Made by a program: the position numbers and the translations under genes
Source: DASXQK01 sp963724385
Lineage (GTDB): Bacteria > Pseudomonadota > Alphaproteobacteria > Dongiales > Dongiaceae
NCBI GenBank assembly: GCA_963724385.1
Contig: CAVRUJ010000001.1
Location: 1,364,001 to 1,428,000, forward strand
Direction: 5' to 3'
DNA length: 64,000 nucleotides
Shown here: positions 1 through 8,759 of the stretch, one piece after another
Position numbering within the stretch: the first letter of the stretch is position 1
Layout of the letters: each line of letters opens with the position of its first letter
Notes under the pieces: model-generated
What the model was told of the DNA's origin: nothing
Database searches by the model: none
What the model saw: the letters and a program-made list of their open reading frames with translations, nothing else

Positions 1-48
1 GTAGCTGCCGGTCCGGTTGTCGCCGCGGTTGTCGCTGCGGGTGTTTAT
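1..48 (-). CDS. possible 5' end of purM (partial, very uncertain)
   Basis: Read on the minus strand, a strong Shine-Dalgarno (GGAGGA, positions 58-53) is followed after four bases by ATA and then an open frame reading INTRSDN...RTGSY to the window edge. PurM often sits divergently upstream of this DUF2066 operon in related bacteria, and alphaproteobacterial PurM proteins begin with a short variable leader before a SY-x-DAGVDIDAG motif, which would lie just outside. There is no ATG, GTG or TTG at the right spacing, only ATA. The call rests on remembered synteny and 16 codons, so it is weak. Confidence 0.22.
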   Translation of the reverse strand, partial: MNTRSDNRGDNRTGSY

Positions 49-83
49 GGCGTCCTCCGTGGCGATGGGATATAAAACCCCGC

Positions 84-1211
84 ATGAAATACGGTTGCAA
101 AATACTTGATCCGAAGCGCTTTGCAACGACGGCCGGATTGGCGGCGGCGCTCATCATTTGCCTGTTCATCGCGGCCCCGGCCCGGGCCCAGAACGCGGCC
201 CAGATCAGCGTCTACGGGATCGATGTGGACGTGACCGCGAGCGATGCGGTGACGGCGCGGGCCAATGCCGTCGTCGCCGGCCAGCGCATGGCGCTCGCCA
301 AGGCACTCGCCATGGTCGCGAGCCAGAGCGACGTGGCGCGCCTGCCGGCGCTCACGGATTCCCAGATCACCGACATGGTCGCCGACTATGCGGTCGAGTC
401 CGAGCGCAGCTCGACGGTGCGCTACATCGGTCGGCTTGCCTTCAGCTTCCGGGCCGACGCCATACGCGACTACCTGCAGCAGAACGGCATCGCCTACGCC
501 GCTTCGCAGAGCCCGCCGATCCTCGTCTTGCCGGTCCTGCTCGCCGGCGGCAAGGACCTGTTGTGGGAGGATGGCAATGACTGGCTCGCCTTCTGGGCCA
601 AGCATCCGCCGACGGCCGGCCTCGTCGGCCTGGTGGTGCCCAAGGGCGACCAGGCCGACGCCGCGTCGATCGCCGCCGATGACGCGGTGGCCGGCGATGC
701 GGCCAAGATCCAGGCGCTTGCCCAGCGCTACGGCGTGAGCGACGTGCTGGTCGCCATGGTCAAGCCGGACGCGAGCGGGCCGGGCATGGCCGTTGAGACC
801 AGGCGCTACGGCGTCTCCGGGGTCGCCGGCGGATTCCAGGACCATGTCGCGGGCGACGTGAGCGATCCCGGCGTTGCCTACACCGAGGCGGCCGATCGGA
901 TATCCCAGCAGTTGCAGCAGGACTGGATCGATCAGAACCGGATCTCCTCGGACGTCGAGCAGCGGTTGACCGTGGATGTTCCGATCGCCGGCTTCGCCCA
1001 GTGGGTCGACCTGCAGCACCGGCTCGCCACGCTCGGTACCCTGAAACAGGTCAACGTCGTCTATCTCATGACCAATCATGCCGAACTCGACCTTGTCTTC
1101 GTCGGCGACCGGGATCAATTCTCCCGCGCCCTGGAGCAGCGCGCGCTGCTGTTGAAGGATGCGGGCGACGGCCACGTGACCCTGGAATTCGCCGGCCAAA
1201 CCCAGGGATAG
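84..1211 (+). CDS. DUF2066 domain-containing exported protein
   Basis: A 375-residue protein of unknown function. The N-terminus has a charged start and then a hydrophobic stretch (about residues 17-32) ending in PARAQ, a good Sec signal peptide, so it is probably periplasmic or envelope-bound. The rest matches the general pattern of DUF2066 proteins: an early segment rich in Ala-Met-Lys repeats, then a long alternating strand/helix region. It is the first gene of a + strand operon, 10 bases ahead of the phosphatidyltransferase. This neighbourhood (DUF2066, CDP-alcohol transferase, PerM, HdaA) recurs in alphaproteobacteria. No catalytic motif was seen, and a role in envelope maintenance is only inferred. 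Confidence 0.75.
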   Translation: MKYGCKILDPKRFATTAGLAAALIICLFIAAPARAQNAAQISVYGIDVDVTASDAVTARANAVVAGQRMALAKALAMVASQSDVARLPALTDSQITDMVADYAVESERSSTVRYIGRLAFSFRADAIRDYLQQNGIAYAASQSPPILVLPVLLAGGKDLLWEDGNDWLAFWAKHPPTAGLVGLVVPKGDQADAASIAADDAVAGDAAKIQALAQRYGVSDVLVAMVKPDASGPGMAVETRRYGVSGVAGGFQDHVAGDVSDPGVAYTEAADRISQQLQQDWIDQNRISSDVEQRLTVDVPIAGFAQWVDLQHRLATLGTLKQVNVVYLMTNHAELDLVFVGDRDQFSRALEQRALLLKDAGDGHVTLEFAGQTQG

Positions 1212-1221
1212 CAAGCGCGCC

Positions 1222-1773
1222 TTGCTGCAATACCTGCCCAACCTGATCAGCCTCGCCCGGCTGCTCGCCGTGCCGGCGACGGTCTGGCTGATCCTGACCG
1301 ACCGGTTCAATTCGGCCTTCTGGCTGTTCGTCGCTGCGGGCATTTCCGATGCCCTCGACGGGTATCTGGCGCGGCGCCTCAAGAGCCCCGGCGTGGTCGG
1401 CGCCTATCTCGATCCGCTTGCCGACAAGGCGCTTCTGACCAGCGTCTATGTCGCACTCGGCTATGCCGGCCATATGCCGGCCTGGCTCGTCATCCTCGTG
1501 GTCTTCCGCGATGTCCTCATCATCGGCGGCGCCATGCTCTACCAGCTTCTGACCCAGCATCTCACCATGCAGCCGCTCTTCATCAGCAAGGTGAACACCA
1601 CGGTGCAGATCACGCTCGCCGCCCTGATCCTGGCCCAGCTCGGTCTCGGCTTCGAAAGCCATGGCGCCGACGTGGCCCTGGGCTACCTCGCGGCCGGCAC
1701 CACGCTCGTCTCCGGCGGGGCCTATATCGCGGTCTGGGGCCGGCGCTTCGTGGGCAGCGAGGCGGGGAGATGA
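1222..1773 (+). CDS. CDP-alcohol phosphatidyltransferase family protein
   Basis: A small integral membrane enzyme (183 residues) that joins a CDP-linked lipid to an alcohol. The complete family signature is visible: D43-x2-D46-G47-x2-A50-R51, then G60-x3-D64-x3-D68, which binds the two metal ions and the CDP group. Four or five hydrophobic segments follow. The family includes phosphatidylglycerophosphate synthase and cardiolipin synthase; the length suits a PgsA-like enzyme, but the acceptor cannot be read from sequence. The start is TTG at 1222, because the conserved N-terminal helix begins there. The stop overlaps the next ATG (ATGA). Confidence 0.85.
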   Translation: MLQYLPNLISLARLLAVPATVWLILTDRFNSAFWLFVAAGISDALDGYLARRLKSPGVVGAYLDPLADKALLTSVYVALGYAGHMPAWLVILVVFRDVLIIGGAMLYQLLTQHLTMQPLFISKVNTTVQITLAALILAQLGLGFESHGADVALGYLAAGTTLVSGGAYIAVWGRRFVGSEAGR

Positions 1774-2852
1774 ACGGCCAGCGCCAGTTCCGGTTCTGGC
1801 TGCTGGGCCTGCTGGGGTTCGTGGTCGCCGTCTACCTGCTGCGCGGCGTCCTGCTGCCCTTCGTCGCCGGGCTCGCCATCGCCTATTTCCTCAACCCGGC
1901 CTGCGACAGGCTGGAGCGCCTGGGCTGCAGCCGGACGGCGGCCACCGTGATCCTCAGCATCGGCCTTGCCCTCGTGCTCGCGGCGGCCGTGATCCTCCTG
2001 CTTCCGGTGCTGGAGCGCCAGATCGTCGATTTCGCCGCCAGCCTGCCCGCCTACGCCGACATGCTGAGCGCTCATGTCCTGCCCTGGCTCAAGACCCTCG
2101 CGGGAAAATTCGGCTTCTCCAGCCTCGCCGACATAGGCGCCGGCGCCGGCGGCCAGGCCACCAGCATCGTTTCCTGGATCGGGGGCGCGCTCAGCCGGTT
2201 GGTCGGCAGCGGCGTGGCCATCGCCAACCTGCTCTCGCTCCTGTTCATCACGCCGGTGGTCGCCTTCTATCTGCTCCGCGACTGGGAACGGCTCGAGGCG
2301 CAAATCGACAGTCTCCTGCCCCTGCGCCATGCCGAGACCATTCGCACCCAGCTTCGCGCCATCGACCGCAGGCTCGCTGGCTTCGCCCGCGGCCAGGCCA
2401 CGGTCTGCCTGCTTCTGGCGGCCTACTACGGTGCCGGGCTCAGCCTGACCGGACTCAACTTCGGCCTCGCCATCGGGATCGGCATCGGCATCATCGCCTT
2501 TATCCCCTATGTCGGCAGCATTGTCGGGTTCTTCGCTTCGGTCGGCCTGGCGCTCGTCCAGTTCGACGATTGGAGCCACGTGGGACTCGTGGTCGTGCTG
2601 TTTGCCTTCGGCCAGGTTCTCGAAGGCTATGTATTGACGCCTCGTCTGGTGGGCGGGCGGGTCGGCCTGCACCCGGTCTGGGTGATCTTCTCCCTGCTGG
2701 CGGGAGGTGCCTTGTTCGGTTTCGTGGGCCTGCTGCTCGCCGTGCCCAGCGCGGCTTCGATCGGCGTCCTGACCCGCTTCGCCGCAGAGCGCTACCGCCA
2801 GAGCAATTTCTACCGCGGCGACCCGCCATGGCCCAGCTCCCCCTCGACCTAG
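1770..2852 (+). CDS. AI-2E/PerM family membrane permease
   Basis: A 360-residue polytopic membrane protein. Its layout is that of the PerM/TqsA (AI-2E exporter-like) family: two N-terminal membrane helices, a soluble amphipathic segment (about 85-150), then a block of five or six helices with glycine-rich repeats (GIGIGIGIIAFIPYVGS) and the typical C-terminal EGYVLTPRLVG motif. The natural substrate in alphaproteobacteria is not known; AI-2 export is a family label only. Its ATG overlaps the previous stop by four bases and its end overlaps hdaA by 25 bases, so the genes are almost certainly translated together. Confidence 0.85.
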   Translation: MNGQRQFRFWLLGLLGFVVAVYLLRGVLLPFVAGLAIAYFLNPACDRLERLGCSRTAATVILSIGLALVLAAAVILLLPVLERQIVDFAASLPAYADMLSAHVLPWLKTLAGKFGFSSLADIGAGAGGQATSIVSWIGGALSRLVGSGVAIANLLSLLFITPVVAFYLLRDWERLEAQIDSLLPLRHAETIRTQLRAIDRRLAGFARGQATVCLLLAAYYGAGLSLTGLNFGLAIGIGIGIIAFIPYVGSIVGFFASVGLALVQFDDWSHVGLVVVLFAFGQVLEGYVLTPRLVGGRVGLHPVWVIFSLLAGGALFGFVGLLLAVPSAASIGVLTRFAAERYRQSNFYRGDPPWPSSPST

Positions 2853-3490
2853 GCCACCGCGCCTCTTTCGGCGGCGACGATTTCCTCGTGGCGCCCTGCA
2901 ACGAGGCGGCGGTCGCCTGGCTCGACCGCTGGCCGGATTGGCCGGGGCCGGGGCTCGCCCTATGGGGGCCGGCGGGCTGCGGCAAATCCCATCTCGCCCA
3001 CGTCTTTCAGGCGCGCTCCGGGGCGCGGCTGATAGAGCCTTTAGCATTGGCGGAGGCTGAGCTCTCAGGCCTTGCGGAGGGGAACGGCGAAGTCGCCCTC
3101 GATGGGGCGCCGCCGGTCGATGAGCGGGCACTCTTGCATCTCTATAACCTTCTGGCCGAGCGACGGGGCCATCTGCTGATTCTCACCCGCGAGGCCCCGG
3201 CGCGCTGGGGTGTCCGCCTGCCGGACCTCGCTTCCCGGCTGGCGGCTATGCCGGCCGTGCGCATCGATCCGCCGGACGAGGTCCTTGTCGAAGGCCTTCT
3301 GGTCAAACTCTTTGCCGACCGGCAGCTTGCCGTGCAGCCGGAGGTCGTGGCCTATCTCGTGCGGCGCATGGAGCGCAGCTTCGAGGCCGTGCGGCGGACG
3401 GTCGCGCGTCTTGACCGCGAATCCCTGGCGCGACGCCGGCCGGTCACCCTGCCGCTCGCGCGCGAAATCGTCGAGAGCGAGAGCGCGTGA
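2828..3490 (+). CDS. hdaA: HdaA-like DnaA regulatory inactivator
   Basis: A 220-residue AAA+ protein related to the DnaA ATPase domain. HdaA works with the DNA polymerase sliding clamp to trigger ATP hydrolysis on DnaA and so prevents re-initiation of replication. The N-terminal QLPLDL is the clamp-binding motif expected for Hda. The P-loop is GPAGCGKSHL, and the C-terminal part keeps the sensor-2-like lid helices (SFEAVRRTVARLD). The ATG at 2828 is chosen because it places the clamp-binding motif at residues 3-8 as in the family. The start lies inside the end of the PerM gene. Confidence 0.88.
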   Translation: MAQLPLDLGHRASFGGDDFLVAPCNEAAVAWLDRWPDWPGPGLALWGPAGCGKSHLAHVFQARSGARLIEPLALAEAELSGLAEGNGEVALDGAPPVDERALLHLYNLLAERRGHLLILTREAPARWGVRLPDLASRLAAMPAVRIDPPDEVLVEGLLVKLFADRQLAVQPEVVAYLVRRMERSFEAVRRTVARLDRESLARRRPVTLPLAREIVESESA

Positions 3491-4353
3491 TGCCCCCGAT
3501 CTTCGTCCTGTTGCGGCCCCATCAATGGATCAAGAACCTGTTCGTGGCAGCACCCTTGTTCTTCACGCCCCAGGCGCTCTCGGCTGCAGCGGCGCTCAAG
3601 GTGGCATTGGGCGTGCTGGCGTTCTCGGCGCTTGCCTCGGCGGTCTACATCGTCAATGACTGGCGCGACCGCGAAGCGGACCGGCACCATCCCGTCAAGC
3701 GGAAGCGGCCGCTGGCCAGCGGCCAGGTGCGGCTTGCCACCGCCGCGATGCTGGCGCTCTGCCTGGCGCTGGGTGCGATCGCGGCCAGCCTGCTCTGGCT
3801 GCCGCGGGGCTTCCTCGAGGTCTTGCTCGGCTACGCCGCGCTCAACCTCGCCTACACCTTCCTCCTGAAGCGCGTCTCGATCGTCGACGTGCTGGTCATT
3901 GCCATCGGCTTCGTCTTCAGGATCTACGCCGGCGGCGTGCTGATCCACGTCACGCCCACGGTCTGGATCGTGGCCTGCACCCTGCTGCTGGCGCTGTTCC
4001 TGGCGCTGGCCAAGCGGCGCGACGATCTCGTGCGCGGCCTCGACGACGACCATCGGGAGAGCCTGGCCGGCTACAACCTCCCCTTCCTCGACACCTCGCT
4101 CGGCGTCGTGCTGTCGGCCCTCGTCGTCTGCTACCTGCTCTATACGACCCAGCCCGAGAACATGGCGCGGCTCGGCAGCGACAAGCTGTTCCTCACCGCG
4201 CCCTTCGTCATCGCCGGGGTCTTGCGCTATCTCCAGATCACCCTGGTGGAGCATCGCTCCGGCTCACCCACCAGGCTCGCGGTCTCCGATCCTTTCCTGC
4301 TGGTCAGCATATTCGGCTGGCTCGGCACCTTCGCCTGGCTCATCTATGGCTGA
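3490..4353 (+). CDS. UbiA-family decaprenyl-phosphate phosphoribosyltransferase (DPPR synthase-like)
   Basis: A 287-residue membrane prenyltransferase of the UbiA fold. In mycobacteria the same enzyme (Rv3806c) transfers 5-phosphoribose from PRPP to decaprenyl phosphate, the first step of arabinose-donor synthesis. The first Asp motif reads N56-D57-W-R-D60-x3-D64 and is followed by HPVKRKRPLASG, a signature of DPPR synthases rather than of UbiA enzymes acting on quinone precursors. The second motif contains D133 (DVLVIAIGFVFRIYAGG). The start is ATG 3490, sharing a base with the hdaA stop (TGATG); GTG 3487 would add one residue. The DprE1-like and DprE2-like genes follow directly, which supports the assignment. 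Confidence 0.85.
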   Translation: MPPIFVLLRPHQWIKNLFVAAPLFFTPQALSAAAALKVALGVLAFSALASAVYIVNDWRDREADRHHPVKRKRPLASGQVRLATAAMLALCLALGAIAASLLWLPRGFLEVLLGYAALNLAYTFLLKRVSIVDVLVIAIGFVFRIYAGGVLIHVTPTVWIVACTLLLALFLALAKRRDDLVRGLDDDHRESLAGYNLPFLDTSLGVVLSALVVCYLLYTTQPENMARLGSDKLFLTAPFVIAGVLRYLQITLVEHRSGSPTRLAVSDPFLLVSIFGWLGTFAWLIYG

Positions 4354-5695
4354 AGCCGGCTGGCGCCATCAGGCCTTTGCCGGCTGGGGTCGCGTCGCCC
4401 GGGCCGAGATGGACGCCGCCCGGCCCGAGCGGGTGGCCGAAGTCGCGCGGGCGCTTGCCGCCGCCGGGCGCGAAGGCATCATCGCTTACGCCGGCGGACG
4501 CAGCTATGGCGATGCGGCGCTCAATGCCGGCGGGCGCGCAATCCTGACCAGCCGTCTCGACCGGCTGCTGGATTTCGATACCGCCAGCGGCCTGCTGGCG
4601 GCCGAGGCCGGGGTCACCTTCGAGGATCTGAGACGAATCTTTTTGCCGAGGGGATTCCTGGCTCCGGTCACGCCGGGTACGGCCTTCGCCACCCTCGGCG
4701 GCGCGCTCGCCAATGACGTCCACGGCAAGAACCAGGATCAGACCGGCAATTTCGGCGCCCACGTCGCCTGGATCGATCTCATGCTTCCCTCGGGCGAACT
4801 TCGCCGCATCGGGCCCGAGGACCGGCTGTTCCGAGCCACGGCGGGGGGATTGGGCCTGACCGGAATCATCGTCGCCCTGGCGCTGCGCATGGCCCGTGTC
4901 CCCTCCCGCTTCGTCAGGCTCGAGGAGCGGCGCGTGGGCGATCTCGACGAATTCCTTGCGGTGCTGGAGGCGGCGCGGAGCAAGTGTGCCTACTCGGTCG
5001 GCTGGGTGGATGCGCTCGCGAGCGGGCGGCAGCTCGGGCGTGGCATCGTCGAGAGCGCCGATCCGGCGCCGCCCGAACCCGGCGATGATTTCAAGGAGCC
5101 CCGACGCAAGCGCCTCCCCTTCGACCTGCCGGGATTTGCCCTCAACCCCTTGAGCGTCGGCCTGTTCAATGCCCTTTATTGGCGCCGGGTGCCTGCCGCA
5201 GGGCGCGAGCGCCGGGTGGCCCTGGACAAGTTCCTCTACCCTCTCGATTCCATTGTCGGCTGGAACCGCCTCTACGGCCGGCGCGGCTTCCATCAGTTCC
5301 AATGCCTGCTGCCCGAGGAGGCGAGCCACCAGGCGTTGCGCGCGATCCTGGAGACCTGCTCCGGCTCCCGCGCGGCCTCCTTCCTGGCCGTGCTGAAGAC
5401 CATGGGCCGCGATGGCGTCGGGTTGCTCTCCTTCGGCGGGCGCGGCCATACGCTTGCCCTCGACTTCCCCGCCTTCTCCGGAGTCGACGACCTCCTGATC
5501 CGCCTCGAGCGCCTGGTGCTGGATCACGGCGGGAAGATCTATCTGGCCAAAGACGCCAGGCTCTCCGCCGAAGGCTTCGCGCGCATGTACCCCGGGCTGC
5601 CCGAATTCCGGGCCATGCTCGCCGAGGTCGATCCGACGGGCCGCATGGCTTCGGATCTCTCCCGCCGTCTCAAGATCAAGGCAGGGTCGCCATGA
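4346..5695 (+). CDS. dprE1: DprE1-like decaprenylphosphoryl-ribose 2'-oxidase
   Basis: A 449-residue FAD enzyme of the VAO fold. DprE1 oxidises decaprenylphosphoryl-ribose to the 2'-keto intermediate, which DprE2 then reduces to the arabinose form. Visible matches to mycobacterial DprE1 are the FAD-binding AGGRSYGDAA (about 49-58), VTPGTAFATLGGALANDVHG (108-127) with the essential His at H126, and the C-terminal IYLAKD with K402 at the place of catalytic Lys418. The residue matching Cys387, the target of benzothiazinone drugs, is alanine (A371, in TLALDFPA). It overlaps the upstream gene by eight bases and the downstream gene by four. The lipid carrier length is not known here. Confidence 0.88.
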   Translation: MAEAGWRHQAFAGWGRVARAEMDAARPERVAEVARALAAAGREGIIAYAGGRSYGDAALNAGGRAILTSRLDRLLDFDTASGLLAAEAGVTFEDLRRIFLPRGFLAPVTPGTAFATLGGALANDVHGKNQDQTGNFGAHVAWIDLMLPSGELRRIGPEDRLFRATAGGLGLTGIIVALALRMARVPSRFVRLEERRVGDLDEFLAVLEAARSKCAYSVGWVDALASGRQLGRGIVESADPAPPEPGDDFKEPRRKRLPFDLPGFALNPLSVGLFNALYWRRVPAAGRERRVALDKFLYPLDSIVGWNRLYGRRGFHQFQCLLPEEASHQALRAILETCSGSRAASFLAVLKTMGRDGVGLLSFGGRGHTLALDFPAFSGVDDLLIRLERLVLDHGGKIYLAKDARLSAEGFARMYPGLPEFRAMLAEVDPTGRMASDLSRRLKIKAGSP

Positions 5696-6426
5696 ACCCG
5701 CCGGTCTGGGTCGTCCTCGGCGCAAGTTCCTCCATCGCGCGCGCCTTCGCCCGGCTTGCGGCCGAGGACGGCGCCGACGTCATCCTGGCCGGTCGCGACG
5801 GGGAGGACATGGAGCGCAGCGCTGCCGATATCCGCATTCGCGGCGGCGGCAAGGTCGAGGTGCGTCATTTCGATGCGGCCGACCGGGAGAGCCATCCGGC
5901 CTTCGTCGAGGCGCTGCCCCGCCGGCGCCTCAACGTCTTCCTCTGCTTCGGCCTCCTCTATCCCCAGGAAGCAATCGAGCGCGACCCATCGCTGGCCGAG
6001 CCGGTGATCGCGGTCAACTATCTGGGCGCGGTCTCGATACTCTCCCATCTCGCGCCCCGGCTTGCCGCCGAGGGCGCGGGCGCGGTCGTGGTCCTCAGCT
6101 CCGTCGCTGGCGACCGCGGCCGTCCCTCCAACTACGTCTACGGATCCAGCAAGGCGGGTCTCAACGCGTATCTTCAGGGCCTGCGAGCCAAACTGGCGCC
6201 CCATGGCGTGAGCGTCACCACGGTGAAGCCGGGCTTCCTCGACACCGCCATGACCTTCGGCCTGCCCGGAATGTTCCTCGTCGCCAACCCCGAGGCCTGC
6301 GCGCGGGCCTGTCTCGCCTATGCTGCCAAGGGGCGCGAGGTCGCCTATTTCCCGGCTTTCTGGTGGCTGATCATGGCGATCATCAAGGCCATTCCGGAAT
6401 CCATATTCAAAAAGCTCAAGCTTTAG
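5692..6426 (+). CDS. dprE2: DprE2-like SDR, decaprenylphosphoryl-2-keto-ribose reductase
   Basis: A 244-residue short-chain dehydrogenase expected to finish the 2'-epimerisation begun by the DprE1-like enzyme, using NAD(P)H. The Rossmann entry is LGASSSIA (residues 9-16) in place of TGxxxGxG. The catalytic set is S136/S137, Y150 and K154 (YVYGSSKAG). The C-terminus is hydrophobic and ends in basic residues (AIIKAIPESIFKKLKL), fitting membrane association as known for DprE2. Its ATG overlaps the dprE1 stop (ATGA). On sequence alone it is a generic SDR; the specific call depends on the two upstream genes. Confidence 0.8.
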   Translation: MNPPVWVVLGASSSIARAFARLAAEDGADVILAGRDGEDMERSAADIRIRGGGKVEVRHFDAADRESHPAFVEALPRRRLNVFLCFGLLYPQEAIERDPSLAEPVIAVNYLGAVSILSHLAPRLAAEGAGAVVVLSSVAGDRGRPSNYVYGSSKAGLNAYLQGLRAKLAPHGVSVTTVKPGFLDTAMTFGLPGMFLVANPEACARACLAYAAKGREVAYFPAFWWLIMAIIKAIPESIFKKLKL

Positions 6427-6600
6427 AGCAACGTAACTAAAGTGACTCCCTAGCTTCACGAAACGGTAACTTTAACGACACAGTCAGCTTCGCTATAGGA
6501 CGGCACACCGCTGGAGCCCGAACATTTGGGGAGGGTTCGGCGCCGGCGGCATCTGTTGATGGCCGAAACGCCGCGCTTTGAGAGGCCTTTGGGGGGCCGA

Positions 6601-8145
6601 ATGGCAGACGAGATCGAGCTGAAGCTGGCCCTTTCGCCCGAGCTCGTCACCGCCCTCCGGCAACTACCCTTGATCCGGCGCCTGGCGGCAAAACGCGCGG
6701 TGACGCGCCGGCTCAGCACGACTTATTTCGACACCCCGGACCAGGCGCTGGCCAAGCGCGGCATCGCGCTTCGCATCCGGAGCATCGGCAAGCGGCGCAT
6801 CCAGACCTTGAAGCTGCCGGCGGAAGGGCCGGGCGGTCTCCAGGTCCAGCGGGAGATCGAGACGCCGGTCGAAGGCGACCTGCCGGAACTGGACAAGATC
6901 GCCGATCTGAGACTGCGCCGGCTGCTCGCCGACAAGGCGGTAGCCAAGCGCTTGACCCCGCTCTTTATCACCGAGTTCCAGCGGACGACCTGGCCGCTCG
7001 TCTACGCCGGCAGCCAGATCGAGATGGCCCTCGACCGGGGCGAGATCCGTTGCGAATCCGGGCGCATGCCGCTTTCGGAGATCGAACTCGAGCTTCGCCA
7101 GGGCGATCCCCAGCATATCTTCGAGCTGGCCTTGGCGCTGCAGGAGGCGCTGCCGGTGACGATTGGTACCGCAACCAAGGCCGCCCGCGGCTTCGCCCTC
7201 ATGTCCGGAGAGCAGCCGGAGGCCGTCAAGGCGACGGCGGTAGGCCTGCGCGGCACCATGAGCGCGCGGGATGCTTTCGCGGCAGCGGCGCGCAGCTGCC
7301 TGGGGCAGATGCAAAGCAACGAGTTGCCGGCCCGCCTCGGCGCCGACCCCGAAGGGATCCACCAGCTCCGCGTCGGCCTGCGCCGGTTCCGGGCCCTCGT
7401 CACCGCCTACCGCGACACGCTCGCCGCCGAGGCTCACGAACTCCTGTCGCGCGAGCTGCGCTGGCTGCAGCAGGAATTGAACCCGGCCCGGGACTGGGAT
7501 GTCTTCATCGCCAACACGCTTTCACCCATCGTCGAGCGGGTGCCGGAGCTGCAACCGGCGGTCGAGGCCGCCAATGAGCTCAGGACCATGGCCCAGTCCC
7601 GCGCCCGGGCGACGCTCGATTCGCCGCGCTATACGGCCATGATGCTGCGCTGCTACCTCTGGCTCGAGACCGGCGGCTGGGCCGCCGCCGAGGCCGGTCT
7701 GCTCGACCGGTCGGTGGCCGAATTCGCCGCTGGCATTCTGCAGAGGCGGCACCGGCGCCTGCGCAAATTCGGCGGCAAGCGGGCAGCCCTCTCGGAATCC
7801 GAGCTGCATCGGCTGCGCCTGATGGCGAAGAAGCAGCGCTATGTCGCCGAATTCTTCCGCGAGCTGTTCCCACGCAAGGCGACGGCCAAATACATCGTGG
7901 CGCTGAGCGCGATCCAGGATGTGCTCGGCTCGCTCAACGATGCGGTGGTGAGCCGGCATCTGGTGGAGGAGCTGGAGCGGTTCCTGGCCGAGGCGCCGGC
8001 CCTAGGGCCCACCGCGGCGGCGCGCGGCGCCGGCGTCATTCTTGGTTGGCAGGCGGCTAACATCGCCGGCGATCTGGGCCTGGTCACCGGAGTCTGGAAG
8101 TCATTCATCGGTCGCAAAACCTTTTGGCCGCGGCCAATCACCTGA
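6601..8145 (+). CDS. CYTH and CHAD domain protein
   Basis: A 514-residue two-domain protein. The N-terminal CYTH domain opens with the E-x-E-x-K signature (EIELK, residues 4-8) and forms the tunnel fold that handles triphosphates, as in inorganic triphosphatase YgiF. The C-terminal half (from about residue 225) is a CHAD domain, a helical bundle with conserved histidines (IHQLRVGLRRFR) that binds polyphosphate. Ppk1 and Ppx lie just downstream, so a role at polyphosphate granules is likely. The start is ATG 6601 because the ExExK motif must be near the N-terminus; ATG 6559 in the same frame would add 14 residues. Confidence 0.88.
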   Translation: MADEIELKLALSPELVTALRQLPLIRRLAAKRAVTRRLSTTYFDTPDQALAKRGIALRIRSIGKRRIQTLKLPAEGPGGLQVQREIETPVEGDLPELDKIADLRLRRLLADKAVAKRLTPLFITEFQRTTWPLVYAGSQIEMALDRGEIRCESGRMPLSEIELELRQGDPQHIFELALALQEALPVTIGTATKAARGFALMSGEQPEAVKATAVGLRGTMSARDAFAAAARSCLGQMQSNELPARLGADPEGIHQLRVGLRRFRALVTAYRDTLAAEAHELLSRELRWLQQELNPARDWDVFIANTLSPIVERVPELQPAVEAANELRTMAQSRARATLDSPRYTAMMLRCYLWLETGGWAAAEAGLLDRSVAEFAAGILQRRHRRLRKFGGKRAALSESELHRLRLMAKKQRYVAEFFRELFPRKATAKYIVALSAIQDVLGSLNDAVVSRHLVEELERFLAEAPALGPTAAARGAGVILGWQAANIAGDLGLVTGVWKSFIGRKTFWPRPIT

Positions 8146-8158
8146 CCTTGGTCCGACC

Positions 8159-8674
8159 TTAAGCGAGATCGCGCGGCGCCACGAAGCGCTCGAGCACGCA
8201 GAGCCCGGCAGCAAGCTGATCCCAGGCGGCCACGTCGCAGTCGAGCACCGCGAGCGCCCCGGTCGGATATTTCGTCGCCATGCGCCGGCGGCCGGCCTTA
8301 TCGCCGCCGCCGGCGAGCCGGTGAGCAAGCGCCTGGAGCCCCGGGTTGTGTGCGATCACCAGCAGGGAGGGGAGGTCCTCCGGCGCCTGGCCGATCTGCT
8401 TCAGCAACCGGGCGGGCTCGGCGAGGTAGAGGTCATCGGCATATTGGACCGCCGGCTCCCCCTTCAAGCCCTCCGCCAGCAGCTCCCAGGTCTGGCGCGT
8501 CCGGCGCGAAGGCGAGCAGAGGACGAGGGCCGGGATCAGCCCCTCCCGGCGCATGTAGCGTCCCATGGCCGAGGCGCTCTTCAGGCCCCGGCCATTGAGC
8601 GGCCGGTCGAAATCGTCCAGGGCGGGATCGGCCCAATCGGACTTGGCGTGGCGAAGCAGGTAAAGGCGTTTCAA
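8159..8674 (-). CDS. sixA: SixA-like phosphohistidine phosphatase
   Basis: A 171-residue histidine-phosphatase-superfamily protein. The phosphate-accepting signature is LYLLRHAKS with R8-H9, and a second catalytic His lies in VIAHNPGLQALAH. SixA removes phosphate from histidine in signalling or phosphotransferase proteins. It uses a TTG start at 8674; the catalytic RHA lies seven codons in, so no shorter start is possible. It is convergent with the CYTH-CHAD gene (13 bases apart) and divergent from ppk1. Its place in a polyphosphate cluster is suggestive, but a polyphosphate-related substrate is not established. Confidence 0.8.
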   Translation of the reverse strand: MKRLYLLRHAKSDWADPALDDFDRPLNGRGLKSASAMGRYMRREGLIPALVLCSPSRRTRQTWELLAEGLKGEPAVQYADDLYLAEPARLLKQIGQAPEDLPSLLVIAHNPGLQALAHRLAGGGDKAGRRRMATKYPTGALAVLDCDVAAWDQLAAGLCVLERFVAPRDLA

Positions 8675-8759
8675 GTTCTGGCAACCAAACTGGCGAATCA
8701 GAGCCTTGTCATGACATTTTCACCTCGCCACTCTACACTCCGGCGGCCGAGAGGAGAGC

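Noticed and set aside
45..1382. Long minus-strand open frame opposite DUF2066 and the phosphatidyltransferase gene
   Set aside because: It is a high-GC shadow: composition is Arg/Gly/Asp-rich without domains, and both plus-strand genes have clear features.
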